Of a stretch of 64,000 bases of DNA, positions 27,136 through 35,477 are shown one piece after another. This stretch comes from Treponema brennaborense (GTDB taxonomy: Bacteria > Spirochaetota > Spirochaetia > Treponematales > Treponemataceae). Both the position numbers and the translations under genes were made by a program. The stretch is taken from NCBI GenBank assembly GCA_023666275.1, contig JAMPCJ010000002.1:289071-353070 (forward strand), read 5' to 3'. Under the pieces are notes generated by a model. That model made no database searches. It was not told the DNA's origin and saw only the letters and a program-made list of their open reading frames with translations. The number at the start of each line of letters is the position of its first letter. Within the stretch, counting starts at the first letter, position 1.

Positions 27136-29058
27136 ATGGCAGCAAATCCTATTTATACAATATTGCAACATTTCGCATCCCGCCAGAACAGCCCGTTCGT
27201 GCATTACGGCGAATTCTGTGAATACATGAAACGCTATGCCCAGCGGAACATCGCGGAGCAGCCGGAACTGCTTCCGTTTATCTCGGATGCAAACGACGCC
27301 GTCAATAAGGAATTGGCAAAACTGGCGGAAGCAAAAAAAGCGGCAGTCGTTTTTCCGGACGATGCGGATAAAAAAGCCATAATACCGGCGGGATTTTTTA
27401 TCAACCGCTATACGGCGCTCTATCAGGAAATGGAAACGAATCCTTCCATTCCGTTTCCGCTTGAAAGCGATTTGCCGAAAAATGTTCCGCCGGAATTTTT
27501 CGAAAAAAAACAATCGACCGATTATTTGCCCGCCGCTTTTGAAAACGAACCAAGCGCCGATTCGTTTTTATACCGCATTGCTTTTCCGCATGATTTTCCG
27601 ACAATTCTTCTGCCGACAACCATTGACATGCAGTTTCTGCTTGATATTTCGCTCACAAAAATCAGGCTGATGCTGCAAAAAGAAGAATATCATGATTATT
27701 TCCTGAAAAAAATCCGCATTGCGAACCCAAGCAAGGAACTTTCGGCAAAAAATTTTTTTACGCAGATAACAACGAATCAAACCGAAACACTCAACGCGCT
27801 AAAGGCTTCCGGCGACACATTTTATTTCTGGAGCCAGCTGTGCTATTTTATCCGTCAGGATTACCAAAAAGTAAAAGATTTCACGCCGGAAGACATATCG
27901 ATTCTGCAGTCCGTGCATATCGCGGAAATAGCCGTTTCGTTTTACAAAAACAAAACGCAGCAGGATTTGCAGCGCGCTACCGCACTCAAAAACCTTGAAT
28001 TGGTTCTGAACAAACCGCCGTATTATTTCGACAAAAACGCCATCGTAAAATTCGTCGATTCGCGGGGCATCCCGCTTCTCGGCCAATATTCGGAAGAAGA
28101 CCTTAATTCGTTTCTGCACGAAATGATAACCACGCTTGAGGACAACAATTTGCCGCGCCTTCTCGTATTCAAAACAGAAGACGATCAGCGGTATTTTATC
28201 TATAAATCGAAAATCATTCCGCTCATCGCGCGGCTGTGCACCGATGCCCGCGAAGCGGTGCGCAAAGAAATCACGAAAGAATGGTTTGATGCATACAAAA
28301 ATTTCGAAACGCTGCCGGCGATGAAAGATCACGCGCTGTTTGAGGAACGGCTCGAACAGCTTGTGGAAACAACATCCCCTATCCTGCATTCGCTGCTGTG
28401 TTCGAATTTTCTGCCGCTTGTATATTCGGAAACCGAATCGGAAGATGCAGCGGCAGCCGTCAAATTATTTGCAAACGGGAAACTGCTGCCCTACAGTCAT
28501 ATTCTGCTGATTTCGCACAGAGAAATCGCGATGGACGCGAAAATACTGCTCCCGTTTTGGTATACGGTTCCCGTTATTTCATGGCTTGCGGCGCTGTTTT
28601 TCCGCAAACCGCGTCCGAAAACAAAACAGGAACCGCAGCGCCATGAAAAAAAATCGGCGGAAAACACTGCGGAAGAACAAGAACAAAACACTTTTACGCA
28701 AAGCAGCACCGCGTCCCGCAAAGAAAGTTTGAGAAACGCCGCATTGAAAGCGGAATCACAGCTGGTGCCGCAAAGTTCCACCATAGAGCGGGAACTTTCG
28801 TCGTATGAACGGCAATGGAACAAACTTCTGAATGCGGAATCGCAGCGGAATTTAACCGAAGACGTCAATTCTCTTGTCAGGGATTATCTGCGGCGCGTAC
28901 TGCGGACAATCCATGGTTCCGCGTTTACGCCCGAACGAATAAAAGAAATTGCGGAAGCCTTGGTAAAAACGCAGTCGCTGCAAAAAATAAAAGATCACGA
29001 TCAATTATGCATGTACATACAATTATATCTTGTCAAACTGGTAAAAAATCTTAAATAA
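27136..29058 (+). CDS. Large conserved-looking protein with one membrane segment, unknown function
   Basis: 640 residues. I do not recognise it. The first 470 residues look globular and helical (HYGEFCEYMKRYAQRN; YFWSQLCYFIRQDYQ). A single hydrophobic segment (about 477-494, LPFWYTVPVISWLAALFF) follows, then a Lys/Glu/Gln-rich linker and a C-terminal helical domain (ERELSSYERQWNKLLN; DVNSLVRDYLRRVLRTIHG). No N-terminal signal peptide. No good ribosome site precedes the ATG. Monocistronic by its own promoter. A family restricted to treponemes is likely but I cannot check it. Confidence 0.75.
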   Translation: MAANPIYTILQHFASRQNSPFVHYGEFCEYMKRYAQRNIAEQPELLPFISDANDAVNKELAKLAEAKKAAVVFPDDADKKAIIPAGFFINRYTALYQEMETNPSIPFPLESDLPKNVPPEFFEKKQSTDYLPAAFENEPSADSFLYRIAFPHDFPTILLPTTIDMQFLLDISLTKIRLMLQKEEYHDYFLKKIRIANPSKELSAKNFFTQITTNQTETLNALKASGDTFYFWSQLCYFIRQDYQKVKDFTPEDISILQSVHIAEIAVSFYKNKTQQDLQRATALKNLELVLNKPPYYFDKNAIVKFVDSRGIPLLGQYSEEDLNSFLHEMITTLEDNNLPRLLVFKTEDDQRYFIYKSKIIPLIARLCTDAREAVRKEITKEWFDAYKNFETLPAMKDHALFEERLEQLVETTSPILHSLLCSNFLPLVYSETESEDAAAAVKLFANGKLLPYSHILLISHREIAMDAKILLPFWYTVPVISWLAALFFRKPRPKTKQEPQRHEKKSAENTAEEQEQNTFTQSSTASRKESLRNAALKAESQLVPQSSTIERELSSYERQWNKLLNAESQRNLTEDVNSLVRDYLRRVLRTIHGSAFTPERIKEIAEALVKTQSLQKIKDHDQLCMYIQLYLVKLVKNLK

Positions 29059-29201
29059 AAGCGCATTCCTGTACCTTTTTGTACTGAAAAACCGCAAAAA
29101 AAACGCCGCATCTTCCTATTATATATATGAAACAGAAGCATATCCGCGCGGATGCATCGGTTACATTTCGCTGCCGGTTCAAGCCGGCAATAGGAGATTT
29201 T

Positions 29202-29633
29202 ATGAATTACATGAATTCGCTGGTTGTCGAAGGACATCTTGTCAGAGATCCTGAATTTAAAATAACATCGCGGGGAAGCTGTGTTTGCAAATTTTCAATC
29301 GCAGCGAACAGAATGTGGAAAACCTCGGCGGGTGAATATACAAAAGAAGTATCGTATTTCGACGTAGAAACTTGGGGAACGTCCGCCGAAATTTGCGGCA
29401 AAAAATGCCATAAAGGTCAAGGCGTCAGGGTAATCGGAAGGCTCAAGCAAAACAGATGGACTGATGCCGAAGGAAAACCGCATTCACGCGTATCGATTGT
29501 CGCAGAACAAGTTGAATTTAAAACCATGTTCACTTCACCGGCTCAAAATTCAGGCGAAGCAGCGGCGGGAAATGAAGAAAACATAACAGTTCCGACGGAA
29601 GAAATCGCAGCGGAAACAGCAATGGTTTTTTAA
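29202..29633 (+). CDS. ssb: Single-stranded DNA-binding protein
   Basis: 143 residues with one OB fold: NSLVVEGHLVRDPEFKITSRG, CVCKFSIAANR, EVSYFDVETWG, GQGVRVIGRLKQNRW and VSIVAEQVEF. It coats ssDNA in replication and repair. AGGAG lies five bases before the ATG at 29202; the longer frame from 29127 has no such site. Most bacterial SSBs end in an acidic DDDIPF-like tip that recruits partners; here the tail ends EEIAAETAMVF, acidic and Phe-ended but without the Asp run. Confidence 0.93.
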   Translation: MNYMNSLVVEGHLVRDPEFKITSRGSCVCKFSIAANRMWKTSAGEYTKEVSYFDVETWGTSAEICGKKCHKGQGVRVIGRLKQNRWTDAEGKPHSRVSIVAEQVEFKTMFTSPAQNSGEAAAGNEENITVPTEEIAAETAMVF

Positions 29634-29643
29634 GCGCACGGAA

Positions 29644-29695
29644 AGCAGCCTGCCGTCGGTGAAAACAACCATAAAAGCAGCAAACGGCAGCTGCT
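29644..29695. repeat. Inverted repeat after ssb
   Basis: AGCAGC(C)TGCCGT pairs with ACGGCAGCTGCT, a 12-bp stem with one bulged C and a ~28-base loop. It lies just after ssb in the 190-base gap before the convergent U32 gene. No T-run follows, so it is a weak terminator at best. Confidence 0.4.
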
Positions 29696-29822
29696 CATAA
29701 AGCGGCATCGGTCTGCGAATTGCCGACGGAATAACTGCTCTATCCGTATCCGGCGCGAAAAAGACGGATAAAAAGCGCCTGCATTTTGTCCGCCTTTTCT
29801 GCTGCAAGTGCGAATAGTATTT

Positions 29823-32090
29823 TTAAGAACGCGGCTGACGGCGCCGAGATGCTCCCGCTTTTTTGTTTCTGCCGGACTTGCCGGCAATATTCCGGCGAGC
29901 GGCAGCCGGCTTTTTCGCATTCGGCAAGCGCTGTGTTCCGCGAAGCGGCGGTTCGCTGTTATGTTCCGCAGCGATTTTAAATTTGTCTATTTTTTCTTGG
30001 GAATAAAATCCGTCTTTCCAATTAAAACGGCTTGTTTCGGGAAGCAGCAGCCCTTTATACATCGCTTTCATAATAGAACGGAAATCGCTTTTCTGAACAT
30101 GTGTTTTCGATAAATCTATCAAAAAATGCGAAAATCCCGCAGATTTCATAAAACCGATTTTATCGATTAAAGAAAACGGCTGTTCCGGCATAACGAACGA
30201 ACCATCCGGCGTGGAAAGCGCTTTGAAAACCGTTCCTTCTTTATCCGTAAAATATGTGAAATCATAGGATTTCGGCAGCTGAAAGCGCATGCGGAAAAGC
30301 GCGGGATAAGAAAACAGCGTTATCATAACCCGCCGCCGCTGGATATTGTCAAATTCGGCTTCAATATTTCTGCGGGAATTTTCGAGCGGCGTAATAAAGG
30401 CTTCTATATTTTGGTTTTCCAGCCAGGAAACAGCCCAGCGGTTGAATGTGTACATGTACGGACCGGCAATTGATACTGCATCGAGAGTACGAAGCATTGC
30501 GATTTGAGAAACATTATTGACAATCCATTGCCGAAATCCATTTGCGGCAAGGCATTCAATTGTCCGCCGCAATTCATCTTCTTCACTTTGCGGGCAGTAT
30601 GGATCAAGCGATATAAATATATTTTTTTTTGAAACAGGCAGCACTTCTTTTTCTTCTATGAGTGCTTTTTTCGTTTCAGTATTCAATTCGAGAATTATGC
30701 GTACAGGATTTTCCGAAAGCACGGTGCGAAGATCCCGCAAAGTTGAAACTTGTATATAGATGCCGGCGGGGAAATACGATAAATCATTTTTCGACAGCGG
30801 CGTCAGATCCATAATCGGAAGCGTTTGCGCGCCGGGCTGCGTTCGGAACTTTGAAAGATCACGGGGAAGCGAATGCGGATAGCGCTTCGTCATAGATTTC
30901 GTCTGCAAAAGATACACGGAATCTCCCGCCGAAAATTCCGGCGGAATATCAATCCAGCGGATGCCTTTGTCTTCGCCGATGCCGGTTTCCGAGCCGAACA
31001 TAACCGAACGGATTTTATGGCTTTCCCTGCCCGAATCATCTTTTTTGTGCAGACGCACCGAATCGCCTGCATCCGGTTCATAACTTCCGCCCCGCAAAAG
31101 CGCATATACAACAGATTCTTCGGAATTATAATTTTTTACCGTTTTTGTTTTTTCGATTTTTCCCAAATAAATACCGGTGCCGCCTGCCTGCTGCGGATTG
31201 AGAATATTTTCCGCCGAAGAAGAATCGTACCAGTAGCGCGTTTTCTGCCTTGCAAAATCAGAAGCAAGAATCCGTTTGCCGGCAGCAACCGCGCCTTTCC
31301 GATCCTCCTGCCAATGGTCAAGCACGTACCGATAAGCGGCCGTAACGCAGCCGACATATTCCGCGCTTTTCATGCGGCCTTCTATTTTGAAAGAATCGAC
31401 TCCCGCTTTCACGAGATCCGGAATGCGATCAATCAGCTGCAAATCGAGCGGCGAAAAAAAATAACCGGAACGAACGCCGCCGGACATCTCCGCGCTGTAA
31501 TATCGGCGGCACGCCTGAGTGCACATTCCTCTGTTTGCGGATTTTCCGCCGAGAAAACTCGAAAAAAGGCACAACCCCGATTCGCTGACGCAAAGCGCAC
31601 CATGAACAAAAACTTCCAATTCCGCAGATGTTCCTGCGCGGATCGCTTTTATTTCGTCAAATCCGAGTTCCCGCGCGAGTACGACACGCTTTATGCCTTC
31701 CTTGCTCAATAAATTGACGCCGGCGGCACTTGCGACATTCATCTGCGTCGAAGCATGCAGCTTCATGTTCGGAAAAAATTCCTGACACATTCGGACTACG
31801 CCGAAATCCTGAACGATCAAACCGTCCGGACCGATTTTATTCAGATACGCAAGAAAACGATACAAACGTTCCGTTTCGCGTTCTTCGATAACAGTATTTA
31901 CCGCAACAAATATTTTTTTCTTTTGCCGATGAACAGCCTGAACAGCTGCTTCAAATTGATTCCATGCGAAATTCGCCGAACGAAGCCGCGCATTAAAACA
32001 CTTCAATCCCATATATACCGCATCTGCGCCTTCACTCAGCGCAGCGTCAAGAGCTTCCGTGTTGCCCGCGGGCACTAATAATTCTGCCAT
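29823..32090 (-). CDS. U32 family peptidase-like protein
   Basis: 755 residues. The N-terminal 330 residues match the U32/YegQ-RlhA family: MAELLVPAGNTEALDAALSE, VQDFGVVRMCQEFF, LHASTQMNVASAAG, VFVHGALCVSESG, GMCTQACRRYY and DSFKIEGRMKSAEYV. Members hydroxylate rRNA or tRNA bases or act as collagenase-type peptidases; the activity here is unknown. The second half holds a further domain (FSAGDSVYLLQTKSMTKR) and ends in a basic tail (GRNKKAGASRRRQPRS). The start at 32090 is the family start; the frame continues to 32285 without support. An extended -10 ends seven bases before the ATG and no Shine-Dalgarno is present. Confidence 0.88.
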   Translation of the reverse strand: MAELLVPAGNTEALDAALSEGADAVYMGLKCFNARLRSANFAWNQFEAAVQAVHRQKKKIFVAVNTVIEERETERLYRFLAYLNKIGPDGLIVQDFGVVRMCQEFFPNMKLHASTQMNVASAAGVNLLSKEGIKRVVLARELGFDEIKAIRAGTSAELEVFVHGALCVSESGLCLFSSFLGGKSANRGMCTQACRRYYSAEMSGGVRSGYFFSPLDLQLIDRIPDLVKAGVDSFKIEGRMKSAEYVGCVTAAYRYVLDHWQEDRKGAVAAGKRILASDFARQKTRYWYDSSSAENILNPQQAGGTGIYLGKIEKTKTVKNYNSEESVVYALLRGGSYEPDAGDSVRLHKKDDSGRESHKIRSVMFGSETGIGEDKGIRWIDIPPEFSAGDSVYLLQTKSMTKRYPHSLPRDLSKFRTQPGAQTLPIMDLTPLSKNDLSYFPAGIYIQVSTLRDLRTVLSENPVRIILELNTETKKALIEEKEVLPVSKKNIFISLDPYCPQSEEDELRRTIECLAANGFRQWIVNNVSQIAMLRTLDAVSIAGPYMYTFNRWAVSWLENQNIEAFITPLENSRRNIEAEFDNIQRRRVMITLFSYPALFRMRFQLPKSYDFTYFTDKEGTVFKALSTPDGSFVMPEQPFSLIDKIGFMKSAGFSHFLIDLSKTHVQKSDFRSIMKAMYKGLLLPETSRFNWKDGFYSQEKIDKFKIAAEHNSEPPLRGTQRLPNAKKPAAARRNIAGKSGRNKKAGASRRRQPRS

Positions 32091-32097
32091 GCCGTTG

Positions 32098-32126
32098 ATT
32101 ATATCAGAGAAAGAAAAAGATGTCTT
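32098..32126 (-). promoter_or_regulatory. Promoter of the U32 gene, with -10 seven bases from the ATG
   Basis: On the minus strand AAGACA (32126-32121), 17-base spacer ending TGA, then TATAAT (32103-32098), followed by CAACGGC and the ATG. Transcription would begin at or next to the start codon. Confidence 0.6.
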
Positions 32127-32263
32127 CCGGACGCGATGCAATAGTTTACCGTTCCGCCGCATTGCGATATAGTAAAGGGCGCAAAATGGCTGCCGCAAAA
32201 TATAGTTTCGGGAATGCTTATTGAATGCAATTTGCGGACAGAATTTTTTTTTCGGAGAAAAAC

Positions 32264-32956
32264 ATGAATCTCTCTTTGACAACAATCAGGAAACAAGACG
32301 CCGCAGGGAAAAAATTTATAGCAGGCGTATACGGCTGGATGACAGCAGCTCTCGTCATCACCGCCGGTGCAGCATGGTTCACCGCACAAACGAATATATT
32401 GCTGCGCATTATTTACCGAAATCCGATTGTACTTTTTGGTTTGATAATCGGCGAATTGCTTCTTGTCTTTTGGGTTGCTCAGTCAATCAAAACAATAAGC
32501 AGCGTGGCCGCGGCAGCCGTTTTTGTTGTTTACGCAGTACTGAACGGCGTAACGCTCGCGTCGGTATTTTTTGTATACACAAAAACATCTATTTTCGGCG
32601 CATTTATTTCTTCCGCACTGATGTTTCTAAGCATGACCTTGTATGGACTCAAAACAAAAAGCAATTTAATGTCTGCCGGACGCTATTTGTTTATGGCGCT
32701 GACAGGCATTATAGCTGCGGCGCTGGTTAATTTCCTGCTGCGTTCCCCGCTGATTAACTGGATTATTTCACTGGCAGCGATAGCCGTGTTTACCGCATTG
32801 ACAGCCTACGACACGCAAAAAATGCTTGCCGTTTCTTCCCGCGCCGCGGATGAAGAAACGGCAAAAAAAGCATCTGTTATCACTGCACTGGAATTATATC
32901 TCGATTTTATCAATATATTCCTTTCCCTGCTGCGTATTTCCGGCAAACAGCGATAA
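32264..32956 (+). CDS. Bax inhibitor-1 / YccA-family membrane protein
   Basis: 230 residues with seven hydrophobic segments. It begins with a short cytoplasmic stretch, then KFIAGVYGWMTAALVITAGAAW. The family motif near the end reads FTALTAYDTQKM, and the C-terminus has LELYLDFINIFLSLLRI, both typical of BI-1 proteins (pH-sensitive Ca2+ leak channels where studied). GGAG lies six bases before the ATG at 32264. Divergent from the U32 gene. Confidence 0.92.
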   Translation: MNLSLTTIRKQDAAGKKFIAGVYGWMTAALVITAGAAWFTAQTNILLRIIYRNPIVLFGLIIGELLLVFWVAQSIKTISSVAAAAVFVVYAVLNGVTLASVFFVYTKTSIFGAFISSALMFLSMTLYGLKTKSNLMSAGRYLFMALTGIIAAALVNFLLRSPLINWIISLAAIAVFTALTAYDTQKMLAVSSRAADEETAKKASVITALELYLDFINIFLSLLRISGKQR

Positions 32957-33005
32957 CCCAAAAACAAATCGCAGCATTTGAGCGCTTGCCGGACACGGGC
33001 GCAGT

Positions 33006-33110
33006 TTACAAATCGCCGCGGAGCTGCAATTCACCGCACATCCGCACGGCCGAATTGATACCGAGATCCGCCGCGCCGAGCTCTGTTTTATACATTAAAG
33101 CATAAGACGG
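33006..33110 (-). pseudogene. Possible remnant of a coding region after the LTD lipoprotein gene
   Basis: The reverse strand from about 33110 to the TAA at 33006 reads like real protein (SYALMYKTELGAADLGINSA, then VRMCGELQLRGDL), but has no ribosome site; the frame upstream lies inside the lipoprotein gene. It could be the tail of a lost gene, or a very short gene from the ATG in LMYKTE. Evidence is only the protein-like look. Confidence 0.2.
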
Positions 33111-33120
33111 AGCATTAACA

Positions 33121-34257
33121 TCAGTTTTTCTCAAATGCTTTATTTGAATTTGCGGCGCCGGGCGTAGCTCCGTTCGTAGCGACAACAATCCAGTCCTGCA
33201 TTGATGCTTGTGCAGGATAAACGGAAGCAGAATTGTCAGGCAAAGCAGCCAGGAACTTCGCGGCAATTTGCTCCGTATTCTGTCTCGAAAGCGTTCTCGT
33301 AGCGGTCAAGCCGTCCGCACATACCGCAGAAGCGAAACTGTCCTGCGCTTTATCGGCACAAAGCCAAACAGCGGATTCAATCGCGGCGGCAGCTTCCGTT
33401 TTTTGCAGCTCTTTGGACCATGCTGTTTTTTCGGATTCACGGAACAGCACTGCGTCAAGTATTTTTCCGCCGGAACGGTTTCTAAGCACAATGACGTCTG
33501 TTTTTCCGATTCTCGCAGTGCTTCCTTGTACCCAAAAATCACGCGCGGTATCGCAGGAACCTTCCGCGGTGGAAGCCGCAGTATTTTCGCCGGTTTCATC
33601 AACGCAGCCGTCTTCAAGTGATCGGAAATGGACTACAAGGTATTCTCCGGCGGAAACTTCCGCAGGCGGGAACATATAATTTTTTTCGATTCCGTCGCCG
33701 GCAACAGTCAATTCAAGCCCGGCGGTATTTCCTTCGGAAAGCACAAACAATTCAACAAATTCCACAGACGTCTTCGTTTTGGTTTTCGAATATTCGGTCC
33801 GCACTTCATTCAATAAAACGGCGGGAATTCTTGCGTTAAAACCGGGAAATTCCACCGAAAACGAAAGCGAATTGCCTTGTGTGCTTTCGGCAACGCCATG
33901 CAGAATATAATTTTTTCCGCATTCCGTATCGTCAAAGACAACTTTTACTTTATATGATTCTTCTGCCGGCGTTTCCGCCAAACCGACGGCACTTTCAGAA
34001 ACAACCGACGCTTCCGTTAATGTGCCGCTTTCGAGCGCTTCGAGTTTTGTATCCTTCACTGTTACAGGCGCGCTGAACGACATAAGCAGCGTATTTTCGT
34101 CTTCGAGGGAATATGAGATCAGTTTCGGCATGTCAGCCGAATTGTCTTGTATTTCCGCGCCGTCGGGACTTGCTTTGCACGAAATTCCGGCAACAGAAAT
34201 AAGAACCGGAACCATCAAAGCCGCACCGGCAAACAGCGTTTTCAGTATTTTTTTCAT
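33121..34257 (-). CDS. Lipoprotein with lamin-tail (LTD)-like domain
   Basis: 378 residues. A signal peptide (ILKTLFAGAALMVPVLISVAG) ends at a lipobox-like AGISC. A beta-rich stretch (SYSLEDENTLLMSFSAPVTV) resembles a bacterial Ig-like or SLH-associated fold, followed by an LTD-type domain: VLLNEVRTEY, VEFVELFVLSEG, AGEYLVVHF, DVIVLRNRSGGKILDAV and, near the end, GATPGAANS, a common end to LTD domains. Such domains occur on secreted nucleases and surface proteins. GGAGG precedes the ATG by eight bases. Surface or periplasmic location is inferred. Confidence 0.8.
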   Translation of the reverse strand: MKKILKTLFAGAALMVPVLISVAGISCKASPDGAEIQDNSADMPKLISYSLEDENTLLMSFSAPVTVKDTKLEALESGTLTEASVVSESAVGLAETPAEESYKVKVVFDDTECGKNYILHGVAESTQGNSLSFSVEFPGFNARIPAVLLNEVRTEYSKTKTKTSVEFVELFVLSEGNTAGLELTVAGDGIEKNYMFPPAEVSAGEYLVVHFRSLEDGCVDETGENTAASTAEGSCDTARDFWVQGSTARIGKTDVIVLRNRSGGKILDAVLFRESEKTAWSKELQKTEAAAAIESAVWLCADKAQDSFASAVCADGLTATRTLSRQNTEQIAAKFLAALPDNSASVYPAQASMQDWIVVATNGATPGAANSNKAFEKN

Positions 34258-34340
34258 ACGATTACCTCCGTATTTGTAATAGAAACAGGAACGCTGTTTT
34301 TTTGAATTTTCGGGGCAATCGGCACTTTTTTATTTTTTTC

Positions 34341-34349
34341 TGTTATACT
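34341..34349 (+). promoter_or_regulatory. Extended -10 just before the 34360 gene
   Basis: TGTTATACT ends 10 bases before the ATG at 34360. There is no clear -35, only a T-rich run. Transcription would start about four bases before the ATG. Confidence 0.45.
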
Positions 34350-34359
34350 TACCGATGTT

Positions 34360-34890
34360 ATGAACGAAAAATACGATGTAAAAACTTTGACGCTGTACAC
34401 TCCGCTGCGCTTCAAAAAAAACAGCGGCAGCGGCAGTGAAATTCCGAACAGCCAGGAAATGCTCGCCGTATACACGCATGCTGTTTCAAAATACGACAGC
34501 GCGCCGGATAAAGAAAAATACCTGACGCGCGGACAGTTCTGCGGTTTCGGGCTTTTTTCAAATACGGACGGTTCTGCGGAAACTGCGCCGGCGGCAGCGG
34601 ATGAAAATGCCCTATCCCGCCGGCAAACAGACGGAACAGAAAGCGAATACACGGTTATTCCTGCGGGAATGTATCTATTTACGCAGGGCGCATGCGGAAA
34701 TTTTTCCGAAGACGAATTTCCGCAGCCGAATGAACAGATGCAGAACGCCGCCGAAGCGGTATATCTTGAATCTTTATGGCTTGAAAAAACATTTGCCGGC
34801 TCGGATGTCTATGTGCGGGTCATAAAAAAATCCGGCGGCGCGGTGTTTCAAATATTCCGGCAGCTTGCAAAGACGCAGGAACCGCAGTAA
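34360..34890 (+). CDS. Unknown soluble protein, weakly like a GyrI/effector-binding domain
   Basis: 176 residues, no signal peptide or membrane segment. I do not recognise a family. YTVIPAGMYLFTQGACGN followed by a helix (EAVYLESLWLEKTF) and a last strand (DVYVRVIKKSG) recalls the GyrI-like effector-binding fold, but the match is faint. A Gly/Ser- and Ala/Glu-rich middle is likely disordered. No Shine-Dalgarno precedes the ATG. Divergent from the LTD lipoprotein. Confidence 0.6.
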   Translation: MNEKYDVKTLTLYTPLRFKKNSGSGSEIPNSQEMLAVYTHAVSKYDSAPDKEKYLTRGQFCGFGLFSNTDGSAETAPAAADENALSRRQTDGTESEYTVIPAGMYLFTQGACGNFSEDEFPQPNEQMQNAAEAVYLESLWLEKTFAGSDVYVRVIKKSGGAVFQIFRQLAKTQEPQ

Positions 34891-34958
34891 GCCGCGGCAT
34901 TGCGGCATTCAGCGGCAGACGCAGCTGTCCGCTTCCGAAGCGCCCTCTGCCGTTTTTA

Positions 34959-34987
34959 TTGACTTTTCCGCCTGCCTGCCGTAGACT
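34959..34987 (+). promoter_or_regulatory. Promoter whose -10 ends seven bases before the ATG at 34995
   Basis: TTGACT (34959-34964), 17-base spacer, TAGACT (34982-34987), then TTTCGGT and the ATG. With the usual distance, transcription starts at the start codon. Confidence 0.6.
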
Positions 34988-34994
34988 TTTCGGT

Positions 34995-35477
34995 ATGAAA
35001 AAAATAAATTTCCCGATGCTGTTTGCCGCCTGCTACGAATGTCTCCGCATATTGTTCATTTTATCGGCACAGGAAGCGCAGACAAACACACTGCCGCTTT
35101 CCTGGTATGCGGCAGTGCCGCTTTTGTCCATTCCTTTCATGCTTTGTCTGCGGCTTTTGTTCGATGCAAACATAAAAACAGAAACAAAACACGCCTGTCT
35201 GCGCACTTTATCGCTCATTCATCTTCTGTCCGTCATATCGCTTGCCGCATATTTGATGCACAGTATCACAGGCGCATTTCATCATGTTCCCTTTGCGCAG
35301 GCAAATGCGAAAAACAATCTTCCGGGCATTCTTTTTTTCCTGCCGGCGGACGGAATTTTTTCATTTGTATTTCATATATCCGCAAAAAAAACCGATACTG
35401 ATAATGACGTCCGTACAGCGGACGAAACTTCTTCACGCACAGAAAACATCATTACGGAAGGAACGTTATGCAAATAA
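34995..35477 (+). CDS. Small membrane protein upstream of the MinD-like ATPase
   Basis: 160 residues with about four hydrophobic segments (LFAACYECLRILFIL; WYAAVPLLSIPFMLCLRLLF; LSLIHLLSVISLAAYLM; GILFFLPADGIFSFVFHI) and a hydrophilic Asp/Thr-rich tail. No family recognised. The start at 34995 gives a normal short Lys-rich N-terminus. It overlaps the ATPase gene by ten bases, so the two are coupled; a membrane partner for the ATPase is a fair guess but not more. Confidence 0.65.
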   Translation: MKKINFPMLFAACYECLRILFILSAQEAQTNTLPLSWYAAVPLLSIPFMLCLRLLFDANIKTETKHACLRTLSLIHLLSVISLAAYLMHSITGAFHHVPFAQANAKNNLPGILFFLPADGIFSFVFHISAKKTDTDNDVRTADETSSRTENIITEGTLCK

